From positions 202,165-266,164 of the forward strand of contig QKWP01000492.1 of NCBI GenBank assembly GCA_003550325.1: a DNA stretch of 64,000 nt, in the 5' to 3' direction. This stretch comes from Gigaspora rosea (lineage: Eukaryota; Glomeromycota; Glomeromycetes; Diversisporales; Gigasporaceae). Below, one piece after another: positions 34,854-45,985 of this stretch. The notes beneath the pieces are model-generated. The model saw only the letters and a list, made by a program, of their open reading frames with translations, ran no database searches and had not been told where the DNA came from. How positions within the stretch are numbered: the stretch's first letter is position 1; every line of letters starts with the position of its first letter. The translations under genes were made by a program, and so were the position numbers.

Positions 34854-35796
34854 TTTTTTTTTTTTAAAAAAAAAAAAAAATTTATTTACAAATACCTCTG
34901 TTAATGGTGTAGACGAATCACCATCGTCGTCAGTACAAACTTCAGACATAAACGTGTCATTACTAAAAAGGTTGAATATAAATTTGAATATATAAAGAAT
35001 AATAAAAATGATAATAAGAATATAAATTATGATAATTAACAAGACATACATTTTAAGCATTCTCTTCAACTTTATTATTTCTTCAGCTTGTTTTTTATTT
35101 TTTTCATCTAATTCAGCATTTTTCGCCGTCAGACATTTTATAGAGATTTCCAAATCAGCTATCTAAACGCGATGAACAATTAACATATATGTTGATAGTT
35201 AATATTTAGCCATTCTATAATATAAGAAGGCCTAATCTATTCGTGTTCTAAATTACTTAATTTAATTACGCGTTTTGGGATTATTATTTACATTGACTTG
35301 ATTAATCATAGCATTACATAAATCATGAATAAAAATAACTCACCTTTCTGTTCATTCTTGCTTCATCAGCTTGCCTATCAGCTTGTAATTGACGAGCGAC
35401 GTCAAGATCAATTTGAGAGGATTTTTCAGATAAAGTTCCAAGGGAAGACTTTGGTCGTACACGTATTATTGTATCCGACATTATTGAAGGAGTCTTATTA
35501 AGAAAGCTCATGCTACTCTGTACACTTATATTCGAATTTGCAGATTTATTACTCTGACTGCTATCTTCATCCGAGTCAGAAAAAAAACCGTTTCCAGACC
35601 TCGCCTTTTCTCTATCTGATAAACCGGTCGTATTAATTCTAGCGACACGGGGCCTATTCGAACTATTGCTTGTTAAACTGGAAGTGGTTTTACTGCGCAA
35701 AAGCGTAGGTGGCGGCACGGTCGCGAATTTGGGGTCAGTTTTAACTCGCGGTTTACGAGTCTTAGAAAGGCTCGAGTCTCGTTCTTGTTTCTCCAT
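33873..35796 (-). CDS. Coiled-coil protein, five exons, function unknown
   Basis: The coding exons on the minus strand are 35344-35796, 35050-35162, 34896-34962, 34630-34777 and 33873-34531. All four introns have GT/AG borders and keep phase, giving 479 aa. Residues 1-150 are Ser/Arg/Asn-rich and disordered (KPRVKTDPKFATVPPP, SDSDEDSSQSNKSANS), probably phosphorylated. About 150-190 form a coiled coil (AELDEKNKKQAEEIIKLKRM). About 212-260 are a charged helix (VRFKRICVIIDELLHDAQEA). The C-terminal part has a low-complexity segment and a more ordered end (TITLLYELQELLGIGDAESS). I do not recognise the family. The start ATG is the first in the frame. The intact frame across five exons supports a live gene. 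Confidence 0.8.
34822..34880. repeat. (TA)n and A/T tracts in intron 3
   Basis: Roughly a dozen TA dinucleotides followed by runs of T and A within the intron between exons 3 and 4 of the coiled-coil gene. Confidence 0.85.
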
Positions 35797-35807
35797 CTAT
35801 AGTTGTA

Positions 35808-35990
35808 AGGTGAAACTTTTTTATGTGATGACGAAAGTGAAACTTAAAACCTGGTGAAAGATAAAAGACAAAATCCTGGCGAAACTCAAAAATCTCCTTG
35901 GAAAAAGGCGAAACTTAAATTCGGAAAAGACAAGACCTGGCAAAACCCTGATAAAGACCAAACACCCAACTAAAAAGTGAAACTTAAAAA
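35808..35990. promoter_or_regulatory. Repeated GYGAAACTT motifs upstream of the coiled-coil gene
   Basis: Immediately upstream of the minus-strand start codon, the plus strand carries GTGAAACTT (three times), GCGAAACTT/GCGAAACTC (twice) and GTGAAAGAT, each after A-rich or CCTGG spacers. Spacing is irregular, about 18-60 bp. It could be a degenerate minisatellite or a cluster of binding sites; promoter function is inferred only from position. Confidence 0.4.
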
Positions 35991-35997
35991 ATTTGAA

Positions 35998-37084
35998 TTT
36001 TCAATTCGTAAATTATGAAAAAATACAGGCGATTTGCCACTAGTGGGTAGTTGTGGTTGGAAATTGACAATCGATTACAAAGGGGACTAACTAACTATAT
36101 AGGCGTGTGACAATGTAACACAGCAAGGGATATTTTTTATGAGTAACCGTTGATATTTTGGTCAACTTTGATAAATTCTCCGGTGTAATTCTGCAGAGTC
36201 ACATTGGTCTATGCATAAGTTTAAAATCACAAAAAGGGAATGATATGTCATTCTTATTATTCTTAAATTGCAACTCTAACAATATAAATAAAGTTGAGAA
36301 AGAACCCCCTAATCCAAAATTTTGTTCTCTAAAATGATGAAATGTAAAATTTATTAGGCTCAGCATACGTACGTAAACGTACGTACCAGGGTTGACACGG
36401 ACCAGTCAACGATCAGTATCGACCTGGCTAACTTGACGGTCCGTCCAAAAGTTTAACATTGGTAAATTCAAATTATATACGTATACAGTACGTATATATA
36501 TGTGTGATATTTATGTAACTATATAAGAGACCCTTCAATCATTGACCAGCAAGCCTTTCGTAGATTACCGATTTTGACCAACTTTTGATGTGCGTCCTTT
36601 TCTTTTGTTGAATCATCTTTTGATGGTGGATTCTATCACATGATTCGAGCGTAACACAGCCATGAATACGCTTCAATTTTTCCTTTATCGGTCTTTTACA
36701 CGTGTAAATCTGGGATCTATCTAGATAATTGTTATACATGGCACTGTTTTAAATATTCTGTGCCCCATGTCAACATGGAAAATAAAAATCAAAGCCATTT
36801 ATATGCCATTTATATATCATATACGTCATTGTCATTGATAATAAGATAGGAATGATCGCGAAATAGATTTGGTTTATTAATAATCCTAAATTAACGTCAG
36901 CATATACAAAATATCATATAATATTAGGAAAAGAAGCACTGTTATATATCCGAAGCTAAAAAAATTCATTGGCTAGCTAAAATAAAAGTAAATATATTGA
37001 TTAATACAGTATTAGCAGTTATGTAAATTGATGTTCATCTGGACCAAAAATCGGGTCTTATTACTCCCTCGCTACGCCCTGGAT
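35998..37084. other. Intergenic stretch between two minus-strand genes
   Basis: AT-rich. Contains an ACGTACG-rich patch at 36365-36390 and an unassigned 66-codon minus-strand open frame (36539-36739) that resembles no family I know. No element ends seen. Confidence 0.4.
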
Positions 37085-37861
37085 CTAATCTTTATCACAT
37101 ATCGTCTCATCCGAACTTTTCTTGTCTACACGTTCACCTTTACAAAATAGTTTTAATCGAAACGCGTCAACCCCGTTAAGATAATATCTGTAAAGACGTT
37201 TATCCCTTATAAATCCCAAATTATGATATAATGAAAGTGCCCCAAGGTTTGTATATTCTGTTTCGAGGACAATCTTGAATGGAATGTTTAAAAATTTCAG
37301 ATAATTTCATACAATATTAAACATTAATAAAACTCATTCATTCACTCACTTCATCAGCATCCTGTTTTTTCATAGCGTCTATAGCCATTTTTACTAATGA
37401 AGTTCCTATTAAAAAGAAAATACGGTGATGATAACTTTAACTTTATCATTATTAATAATTATGAAAACAGTAAAATATTCCAAACCTATCTTTCTTTTTC
37501 GATATTCTTTTTTAACGGCTAACATTGCAATATAACCGCGCAATGCATCACGATGTTTATCAAGTTTGCATATTATTACTCCAATGCATTGATCTTCGAC
37601 CATGGTCTTTTAGAGATAATATATATAATGAGAAATAATTTCCGCAATTTTTATTCTGAATAAAATATCTAATATTTTACCTACCATAAAACATAAATTT
37701 GGCCAATTATTGATAAAATAACGATATGTGTATATTGAATATGGTTCTGACAGATCGTTCTCAATCAAAGACATGATTCCTGGAAGTTGTAATTCTGAAG
37801 TATAAGGCACATATTTAATGTCTTCACTTATTATGTTTTGTGACGTTGAAAATTCTTCCAT
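37085..37861 (-). CDS. NAA30: NatC N-terminal acetyltransferase catalytic subunit
   Basis: Four minus-strand exons (37685-37861, 37486-37606, 37350-37405, 37085-37273) with GT/AG introns in consistent phase give 180 aa, close to yeast Mak3. The protein reads [20 protein letters not shown] and [15 protein letters not shown] (substrate-side helices of NAA30), then [29 protein letters not shown] (GNAT motif A), [20 protein letters not shown] (motif B) and [20 protein letters not shown], the hallmark C-terminal block of NAA30/MAK3. It acetylates N-termini such as Met-Leu/Met-Ile in the cytoplasm together with NAA35 and NAA38. The first Gly of the acetyl-CoA loop R/Q-x-x-G-x-G/A is Lys here (RKRKIGT). 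The start codon is the first ATG and fits the family length. Confidence 0.93.
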
Positions 37862-39148
37862 CGGTGTTGTTGACTGGCAGTGTTGAATAATTTTTCACCT
37901 CATTAGAACAGATTTATGGTAGCCAATAAAAGTGCAGTTATGCTAAATGTGTATCCAATTTGGGGGACGTCTAAAAGCGGATCATCCATGACGTAACATC
38001 TTCCCGAACCAATTTTTACCATGAGGCAATAAATTTTTATTGTTATCCATTGGCTCCATTGCTCCATTGAGGATAATTTCTGAATGGGTTAGAGATTAAA
38101 ACCCTATTCTCTATCGACTTTTTTCCATTGGTTCCATTGTCAATGGAGTATATCAGTAGTATATCCATTGCCAACCCTGCAGGGCCTGTGGTTATCTATT
38201 ACATATTTAATTTTAATAAATTTCAGACCACTTATCCAAATAGAAGATACGGCCAAATTTGAGAAAGATATCGCGATAATCACAAAGCTAAAAATTGACT
38301 TTCATTTATATATGGCCAGCCGATTAATATTATTCTTAGGATACCTGAAAATTTTTCAGATGACCGAATCAATAAGTTACCAACTTAGAATAAATTATTG
38401 TCGCGGATCATAATGAAATCAGATTAAAATGAGGTTTTTTTAACCCACTTATACTTGTTTTCTTGCTTTTAACCCCTAACCCTAAAAAATGCGCCCCCAA
38501 AATTTTTATTTTTCTGTGGCTTTTTATTTTAATGTCGAACGTGGAAATAGGCTAAATTTAATTTTGAATGCACATAACTTATGTTGTAAAAACATGTTCA
38601 AGTTAATAAAGGTTCCTAATTCAATCTAAGTCAAAGAAGATTCTAAATCAATTTGTCGAATAAGTTATTTTAGAATTTAAGTGGCTTTAAGATAAAGTTT
38701 TTTTTTGTATTAAGAATTAGATGTAAGTAAATTAAATTTATTGCTTCAAAAGCCTACATATGGTTTTTTTTTATACTGTAGTACATTCGCCCTTTATATT
38801 TACAGTGATTTTTATGCAATTAACATGTTTTAGCACTCCCTGACGAAAACTACATAATAGTCTTTATATATTTTGTCAACAGGGCTTGAATATCGACACT
38901 TTTCTACCTGTGTCGGAAGTAGATAAATAAAAATTAATATAAAATATGTTACGAGCAACCAATTTCTTCACGCTGATCGCTCAATTGAAATCTCAAGAAT
39001 AGCATTAGGAAAACGGTGGACAACAGCCATAAATATCAACAGTTAATCGCAATATATCGATGTGACTTTATGTAGTGCAATTGTTATTTTTCTTCTAAAA
39101 TAATTTTTATAAAATTCCGCATGACTACTAATCCAAATTTATGCTGTA
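37862..39148. other. Intergenic stretch
   Basis: Upstream of NAA30 there are short repeats of TCCATTG (38045-38165) and a CCCTAACCCTAA unit at 38465. AT-rich otherwise; no gene recognised. Confidence 0.45.
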
Positions 39149-39817
39149 TTACAACGATTTTATCCTAGTAGTGAGTACATCAACGACTTCGATGATTTCC
39201 TCATCTGTGAACCCTGAAGACACTTCTTGAATAAAATCTTGGGCGACTATATAATCATGCGAAACTTTTGTTTCTTCAGGCTGTATCGGCACCGATTTGC
39301 TGTTTTGCTCAAGTGGGACTTTCGGTTTCACTTTTTCACTACATAATTCTTCAACCGATATAGAGGATACTTCTTGTTCCCGAAGTTTCTTCTCCCTAAT
39401 TCTCTGAATTGTCTCTTTACTAACCTTTTCTTTATATGTCGAATCCAAGAATTCATCGACCGCCTTATCTTCCAATGATTTACTCTCTTTGCGAATAGGT
39501 GACGCAGGATATTGGGATGAAGACTCATGACATACATCAGGATTTGAAGTGTTATCAGATATATTATCGGAATTAATTTCGATCTGTTTAGGTGAATTCG
39601 TTCTACGAGAGGCATTGACCGTACCGCTGATATTAGCCGAAGATTGTTCTTTTGGAATGAATGTATCTACCTGTTCGGTCTTCACAGCATCCTTATTCCG
39701 TGAGTCATTTTGTGATAGCTTTTGTTCTAATTTCGCAACCCTGGATCTAAGCTCAATATTTTCTCTTTCTTTCGCGATCTGTTCCAATTCTGCGATTCTA
39801 AAGTCTGGCATTCTCAT
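39149..39817 (-). CDS. Lineage-specific coiled-coil/disordered protein, 222 aa
   Basis: Intact single-exon frame on the minus strand. It starts MRMPDFRIAELEQIAKEREN and continues with a coiled coil (RSRVAKLEQKLSQNDSRN, residues about 20-45). A Ser/Asn-rich linker follows, then a basic helical segment (FLDSTYKEKVSKETIQRIRE, KKLREQEVSSISVEELCSEK) and an acidic C-terminus (IQEVSSGFTDEEIIEVVDVL). I recognise this pattern as a large expanded family in Rhizophagus genomes (from memory, not checked). No enzymatic motif is seen. The composition is clearly less AT-driven than the flanks and the frame has no lesion, so it may be expressed. Function unknown. Confidence 0.75.
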   Translation of the reverse strand: MRMPDFRIAELEQIAKERENIELRSRVAKLEQKLSQNDSRNKDAVKTEQVDTFIPKEQSSANISGTVNASRRTNSPKQIEINSDNISDNTSNPDVCHESSSQYPASPIRKESKSLEDKAVDEFLDSTYKEKVSKETIQRIREKKLREQEVSSISVEELCSEKVKPKVPLEQNSKSVPIQPEETKVSHDYIVAQDFIQEVSSGFTDEEIIEVVDVLTTRIKSL

Positions 39818-40039
39818 GTTTCAATAAATCTAGTTCAAATTTGGAGTTTTATATAAGATGTAGATATGTTCAAAAGTTTGTATTTGTATTTTTTATTTAT
39901 ATTTTTTTTATTTGTATGTTGTTGTTCGTTTGGGCAACAATTTTTATAAAATAAAGAAGGGGTCCGGTGACCTTGCCATTTTAACGCGATCGTGTAAAAA
40001 TACTGTTTATATTTGAAATCGGCCACCAGGGCCAGCTTT

Positions 40040-41690
40040 ATTAATATAAAAAATACGAGGCAAAATACATATTACTCTGTATCTACATTCGAACTATTTT
40101 CCTTTTGCCTTTCCGACACACACACCGACCCATGTTATAGTAACAATAGGAGTCTTCTCTACACCTAAGTATGAATGTTAATAAAAAGGAGAAGTAACAT
40201 TTCCGAGTTTCCTTTTCAACTTATTGATAGTTTTTTCTTTTCATCCTTCTTTTTCTGTAGTAGCAAAATGTACTGTATGAGTAAGATATAGCAAATTCCT
40301 CCTCTAGAATCAGACCTTAACCTAATAGTAAGATGTGCACGTCGCAGAAGTTCTATGTCTGGACGCTCTTCTTCCCTGTGTGCGAAAACGCAGGGCGTAG
40401 CACACTAACTAATTTTCACATTTTAAAGAACATGTAAAAATAAAAACCTTCAGTTGACGCTTTAGTGCTAATGCTTTCTTCCCTTTTTTCGTCTCAGGTC
40501 CTAATAGCTCTACCAACACTTTCAATTCTTTACCTAAATCGCGATGTGACGACACTTTTGGCTTGTCGGGATAATTTATGAAATAAAAATTGTCCCATGT
40601 GTTTATCGTCAGTAGCTGGAATGTCGAACTTCATTTAAAATTTCTTTCGAAAAACCAATGGTAATTGCGCTGGGAATCGCGGTCCCGGACCAGGTAGTTT
40701 GTTAGTTGTTCAGCCGGTGGTTTCCCACCTGCCGCAGCAAGCCAGCTGACGAACTAGCAGAATCAGGAGGTGCTTGTTCTAGTGTAATGCTTCTAGTTTG
40801 TGGAGGGTTTGGGTGGGGCGAAATAAAAACCTTTGAATTTTCCAGGACAGAGTTTGTAGGCTTTTGGGGCCTTGGTATTTATGGCCTATTTTTTCTCCTC
40901 TAGAATCAGACCTTAACCTAATAGTAAGATGTGCACGTCGCAGAAGCTCTATGTCTGGACGCTCTTCTTCCCTGTGTGCGAAAACGCAGGGCGTAGCACA
41001 CTAACTACTCTTGTTAATATTTTCACATTTTATAAAAATAAAAACCTTCTTGTTCCACTTTTTTCTGTTGAGGCTTCTTCCTGACGAAAATGTTGCAGGC
41101 CATTAGGACAAGCATATGGTCCCTCTCGAAATTCCTTTTCTTCATTATAGAGCGTAACAATGTTTTGGTCCGGAAGCACATTCAAAACCCACTTAGTTTT
41201 AGATTCCCAGGACATAAGAAGGCTAATATGATCATCAACTATGATAAAATCTGGTTCGCCAACAATATTTTTTAAAGCACGGCCATCCAAAAAAGAAATA
41301 GGACGATCTAGTGGTGTTAATGCATCAAAGATATTCACATCTGTTGCTGACCTCGCAAGTGATTTTACGTGTTCTAAATGTGGGTTTTTGGTATTTTTTA
41401 TCTGTTTCCGGTTGCCATGTTCGAACTTCTTGTTCAAACTCCAACCAATTCGTGATCTCAGAATCAGGAGATGCTTGTTCTAGTGTAATGCTTCTAGTTT
41501 GTGGAGGGTTTGGGTGGGGCGAAATAAAAACCTTTGAATTTTCCAGGACAGAGTTTGTAGGCTTTTGGGGCCTTGGTATTTATGGCCTATTTTTTTGGGT
41601 GGCTTGTTCGTGCGACAGCTTGAACCATATGCGGCTTGGGACCACGTGCCGGCACTCCGATTGGTGATTGCCGCTGCTGTGTAACCTTGT
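40040..41690 (-). pseudogene. Broken copies of an expanded gene family with PD-(D/E)XK-like motif
   Basis: On the minus strand the upstream part reads NSVLENSKVFISPHPNPPQT, then SEITNWLEFEQEVRTWQPET. After a one-base shift it continues FDALTPLDRPISFLDGRAL and EPDFIIVDDHISLLMSWESK. The last contains D...E-x-K, as in PD-(D/E)XK nucleases. A conserved short intron (donor GTTTTTATTTTTA, acceptor CACACAG) leads to REEERPDIELLRRAHLTIRL. A second unit to the left has the same ends but another middle (TWDNFYFINYPDKPKVSSHR, KELKVLVELLGPETKKG). AATAAAG occurs near 40042. Frame breaks suggest a pseudogene. I recall similar proteins from Rhizophagus, sometimes linked to kinase-like domains; the nuclease assignment is inference. 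Confidence 0.6.
40302..41594. repeat. Tandem duplication with shared ends and different middles
   Basis: Block Q (40302-40411 and 40897-41007, about 110 bp) differs at one visible position. Block P (40773-40892 and 41476-41593, about 118 bp) appears identical. The sequences between Q and P in the two units (about 360 and 470 bp) are unrelated. The unit junction is at about 40893-40896. Confidence 0.85.
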
Positions 41691-41741
41691 GACTAGTCAC
41701 GTTTTATGGCTCTGGCGATTGACGATAGTAGCTCCGGACTA

Positions 41742-42002
41742 GAGTGTCCAGGATTATGATCCGGTAAATGCCAAATTATGCATCCGGTAAATTGCAAATT
41801 ATGCGAATTATGCGAATTTTTAGTTATTAGCCAATAAAATTTCAAAAAGAACAACAAGTCAGGTGATACAGTCACCAGTTTATTCATTTAACCAATCAAT
41901 TTTTGTTTACATGCCGCATGAAAGTGAGCGGATTATGCGATTTCATATAGTAAAAATCGCAAATTATGCGCATATTATGCCGGATCATAATCCTGGACAC
42001 CC
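41742..42002. mobile_element. Tc1/mariner-like MITE (261 bp)
   Basis: TIRs GAGTGTCCAGGATTATGATC and (outward) GGGTGTCCAGGATTATGATC are flanked by TA on both sides. Repeated CAAATTATGCG units lie inside. Non-coding. Confidence 0.8.
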
Positions 42003-42019
42003 TACTCCGGACCATCTAT

Positions 42020-42715
42020 GGACACGTACCAGATCACATGATTTTGCACGTACCGAATATCACGTGACTCTTGATTATCGAAGTTGAATTTTTTTTAATA
42101 TTTGAACAAAATTTCTTTGCAACTGTTTTGATATAATTTGTTAATTTTTTTAGATCAAATTAAGAATTAATAAAATTAAATTAAAAAAAGTTTAATCGAA
42201 TTCAATTGAGTAGTTGATGAGAAATTTTCATTCAAGTTTCTACGCATTCTAAGAAAATAGCCGCAGCAAAAATTTTCTAAAATTTAAACAAAAATTTCTC
42301 AACAATTTTCTGATAGAATTCAATGGAAATTTTTTAAAATTAATTCTATAAAACAGTATAATTCATTTAAAAAATTTCCATCGAATTCTGTTGAATAGTT
42401 ATCAAGAAAATTTCATTTAAGTTTAGGAAAATTTCTAACGCAGCTACTTTCTTGGAGAGACGATTAGAAATCAGGAAATTTTCTGAACTTTGAATGAAAT
42501 TTTCACGCCACCTGCTCAACAAAATTCAATAAAAATTTTTTAAATGAATTCTACTAATTCATAGAATTGATTTTAAAAAATTCTATCGAATTCTTTTAGA
42601 TAGTTGTTGAGGAAATCTGTACAAAAATTAAGAAAAATTCAATTTAGATAGTTTACGTACGTTGAGTGTCACGTGATGCCGGTACGTGCAAAATCACGTG
42701 ATCTGGTACGTGTCT
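42020..42715. mobile_element. Inverted-repeat element 1 with CACGTG-rich arms
   Basis: Left arm GACACGTACCAGATCACATG plus ATTTTGCACGTACC, right arm GGTACGTGCAAAATCACGTG plus ATCTGGTACGTGTC. The interior repeats AAATTTCCATCGAATTC-type blocks in both orientations. No coding capacity and no clear TSD. Confidence 0.65.
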
Positions 42716-43870
42716 GTTGACGCAAAACTTACGTTTTGGAGACTCCTGTACTTACTTTTTTTGATATTCCTAGATGTACTCCAAAATTTATATACTTTTT
42801 GGAAAAAACTACTGACACAGCAGCATGTGACTTATCGACACAGCAGTGGCCCGAGTTAGGGTTAGGGGCGTGCCATTTATCACGTGATATTTTTTACTTA
42901 GTAGCCACCCCTATCCATGTATGGTGTGATCACTTTATCTAATTCTAATTTATTAATATAATATATAAACGTAATCACTACCTCTGACCATGTATCCATG
43001 GTAAAAATCACGTAATAAAAAGCATGCCCCTTAGGTTAGGATTAGTTTAGCATGTATTTTAGGTACCGGTAATGCTAGTCATTGCTGTGTTGATAAGTCA
43101 TGTGTGTGCTGTGTTGGTAGTTGTTCCCTACTTTTTTGATACTAATATCACGTGAAGACACCATTACCAGCAAGCTTTTTTAAAATTGTACTCTAATTAC
43201 AAACCTGACCCTAATAATTAAAAAATGATCATATAAAATATTATAACTTTTCTATAAAGAACAGCCCATATAGGTTTAATAAATAACTTGATTGCGAATA
43301 AAATTTATTGTTTTTAAAAAGTTTAGCACGCTTTATTATATCTTTATTATTAAACTTTTTTAGTTTTGACCTAGTTGCGCAGGTTTTAACAAAGATTATT
43401 TAATATTTTTAAAACAACATTTATATGAGTTTTTCTTAAAAAAAGAATATATCTATTTTACATATAATGTTTTTTTAAAATGAATAAAAATTTTTAGAAA
43501 AAGGCTCTATACGCATAAAAATGTTTAAATACAATATATCATTAAGTATCTGTGCTTTTTAAAAAACTTTTAGTATAATTGAAATTAGTTTATTTAAGGT
43601 TAGTACTTACTACATTAGCACTAGATTTATTAAAAAAAATTCTCATAAAGGTGGTTTCTTGGGATTTTTGAATAACAGGCAATTTTTGACTAAAATGAAT
43701 GCTTTGTTTTAAATTTTCGAGATTGTGTTATGTCACATCAAATCACTATTTGTTCTGTAAATCATCACGTGGAGATATATCAAAAAAGTATATAAATTTT
43801 GGGGTGCATCTAGGAGTATCAAAAAAGTAAGTGCAAGAGTCTTAAAAACGTAAGTTTTGCTCCGTTGACA
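42714..43870. mobile_element. Inverted-repeat element 2 (about 1.16 kb)
   Basis: Ends TGTTGACGCAAAACTTACG and (outward) TGTCAACGGAGCAAAACTTA. Homology continues for about 90 bp (GACTCCTGTACTTACTTTTT, CCTAGATGTACTCCAAAATT and inverse). Overlaps or abuts element 1. Contains no gene. Confidence 0.65.
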
Positions 43871-43878
43871 GTTCGTAG

Positions 43879-44268
43879 TAGCTCACCCACAAAAATTTTT
43901 CTAGTCATGTGACTTTTTTGTGGCACAAACCAATCAAAATTTGAGATCAGGTGTAATGTGAAAATCAAAACAATCAAAACAATCAAATTAAGCTAAAGAA
44001 TTAAAGTAATAAATCGAGTAGTTAGGGTTTGGATTAGACTCTTGGTTAGAGTGCTACTCATACCAAAATTTTGCAAGGAATTTTTTTTGTTAATGCGCAG
44101 TAGGCAATTTTATAGACAAACTTCGGAGTTATTAGTAATTTTTTATAAAAAATCATAAAAAGTGCAATTTTTACATTACACCTGATTCTAAAATTCAATT
44201 GGTTTGCGCCTAGTTTGCACTATAGTACAAAAAGTCATATGACTGGAAAATTTTTTGTGAGTGAGCTA
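43879..44268. mobile_element. Inverted-repeat element 3 (390 bp)
   Basis: Arms TAGCTCACCCACAAAAATTT and its inverse, with CTAGTCATGTGACTTTTT in the left arm and AAAAAGTCATATGACTGG in the right. TA is present at both ends. The interior includes TTACATTACACCTGATT. A related half-element is visible near 44800-44960. Confidence 0.7.
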
Positions 44269-44329
44269 TATAGGTTCTGGTGATTCTGTCAATCATGTGT
44301 GCTGGTATCACGTGATACCATGCTTTGCC

Positions 44330-45670
44330 TGGTTTTTCAAATTGTTGACTTATTAGTCAACATATATGACAATATTGTTATGCAAGAAGTTGACAGATGG
44401 TAAAAAAAATAATAAAAAACAAGGTATAAAATCATAGTTTACATATAAAAAAAAATAATTATATGCAGTATGGCTCGAACTGACATCTCAATGCGAAAAA
44501 AATTTAACATGCTAAAAATTAAGTTATTTATAAGATAACCAATCATGATTGAGGATTATCAAAGAAATTTTGTAATTACAGTACGAATTTTCATAAGAAT
44601 GGCCTTTTTAACTAACCTTGTGTTTATAATTAAATATGTAAAAAATTATGGTGCTTATATATTTAAGAGTAAATTTATTCATCACCTCATGCAATGTGCC
44701 TTATATATTGCTCTCCCAATCAAAAAATTCAAAACAAACATTCGTTTTGTCAAAAATCGTTTATAACTTAAAATTGAGTATATGAAACTACTCTTAGGAT
44801 TCTAACAAAAAAAATTCCTTGCAAAATTTTACTGTAAAACCCACTCTCACCTATACATACAATCTATATCTCACCTAATCTTAACCAATAAAAAAATGGG
44901 CTATTTTAATTGTTTTGATTTTACATTACACCCAATTTTATAATTTGCGGCAGGTGCAACAACATCACATGTGCAATGTATAAATTATTTCTTATTAATA
45001 AATCTATAATTTTGGTCAAAATTAATTTTGTAACTTTGGCTAAAATTATAAATTTTTGGCCAGAATTATATCTAATACTTTAGTTGACTCCCATCTTCCA
45101 GAAATCAACTGATTTCTGAAAGCCCCCTTGGTGGGATAGAACTAGTAATTTGTGTATTCAAAGATTACTAAACAAAATTGGATATTGTGATTGTGTGCTC
45201 CTTTATTACCTATTTTTTGTGTATACTTTGCTAAACATCCTTATTTTCTAATGCATTAGTCTGTTTCTGTACTTTTTAGTTACTACAGTAGAATTCACCT
45301 AAAGCCATCATATAATATACACTTAATTTAACTTAAAAATAATATGATCAAATTTGTATATTTATTAATTTTTTTTGATCAAATTATTTTTTACTAATTT
45401 ATCTACAAATCTATTAAAAAACATTTAATGTTTAATAAGTCAAATCTTTTGTAATATCAATTTAAAATTTGTCAATTTATATATATCTTATATATATTTT
45501 AAAAAAAATTGTCACCTATATAGTTTAATGATCTCATGCGAAAATAACTCTACTCTTCAGAACATTTCAGCTTTCTTTGCTCATAATTTAAGTTCATTCA
45601 CTATCTACATCAGAAATTAATGGAATAGAAGTCAAAAATTTTGTGATGTCGTAAATAAATCACGGGACAT
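44330..45670. other. Gene-free stretch with element debris
   Basis: Around 44800-44960 are sequences homologous to the interior of 43879-44268 (TTCCTTGCAAAATTTTA, TTTTACATTACACC), and 45085-45125 resembles a decayed Harbinger family 2 end (CTTCCAGAAATC). A 73-codon open frame at 44545-44766 has no recognisable features. Confidence 0.45.
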
Positions 45671-45689
45671 CCATTTGTTATGAGCCCAT

Positions 45690-45980
45690 AACCTGAGTAT
45701 GATTTAAGCTGGCTAATGCAGCTGCAGCTAAGCCAGCTTAGCCAGCTAAGCCAGTCGATGTAAAGTATCAGCTGGCTAATGCAGCTAAAAGCTAACTATT
45801 ATAAGAATCTGATAAATTCTAAAAAGGAAAATAAATGAACATAAAGTATAGGCCAAATATCCTGAAATATTCTAAATACAGTCCAATAGTTAGCCGTTAG
45901 CCAGCCGCTTAGCCGATGATTTAGTCTGCTGGCTAAGCCAGCTGACTAAAACCATGTGGCTTAAATCACTAAACCTGGGT
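45690..45980. mobile_element. Inverted-repeat element with GCTGGCTAA repeats
   Basis: Arms TGATTTAAGCTGGCTAA and (inverse, right end) GATTTAAGCCACATGG, with repeated AGCCAGCTTAGCCAGCTAAG blocks. AACCT/AACCC flank the arms. Non-coding. Its right edge is interrupted by the hAT at 45986. Confidence 0.6.
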
Positions 45981-45985
45981 TCATA

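Noticed and set aside
40706..41667. Plus-strand frames with VCGGFGWGEIKTFEFSRTEF
   Set aside because: They are the antisense of the duplicated P block of the minus-strand gene family.
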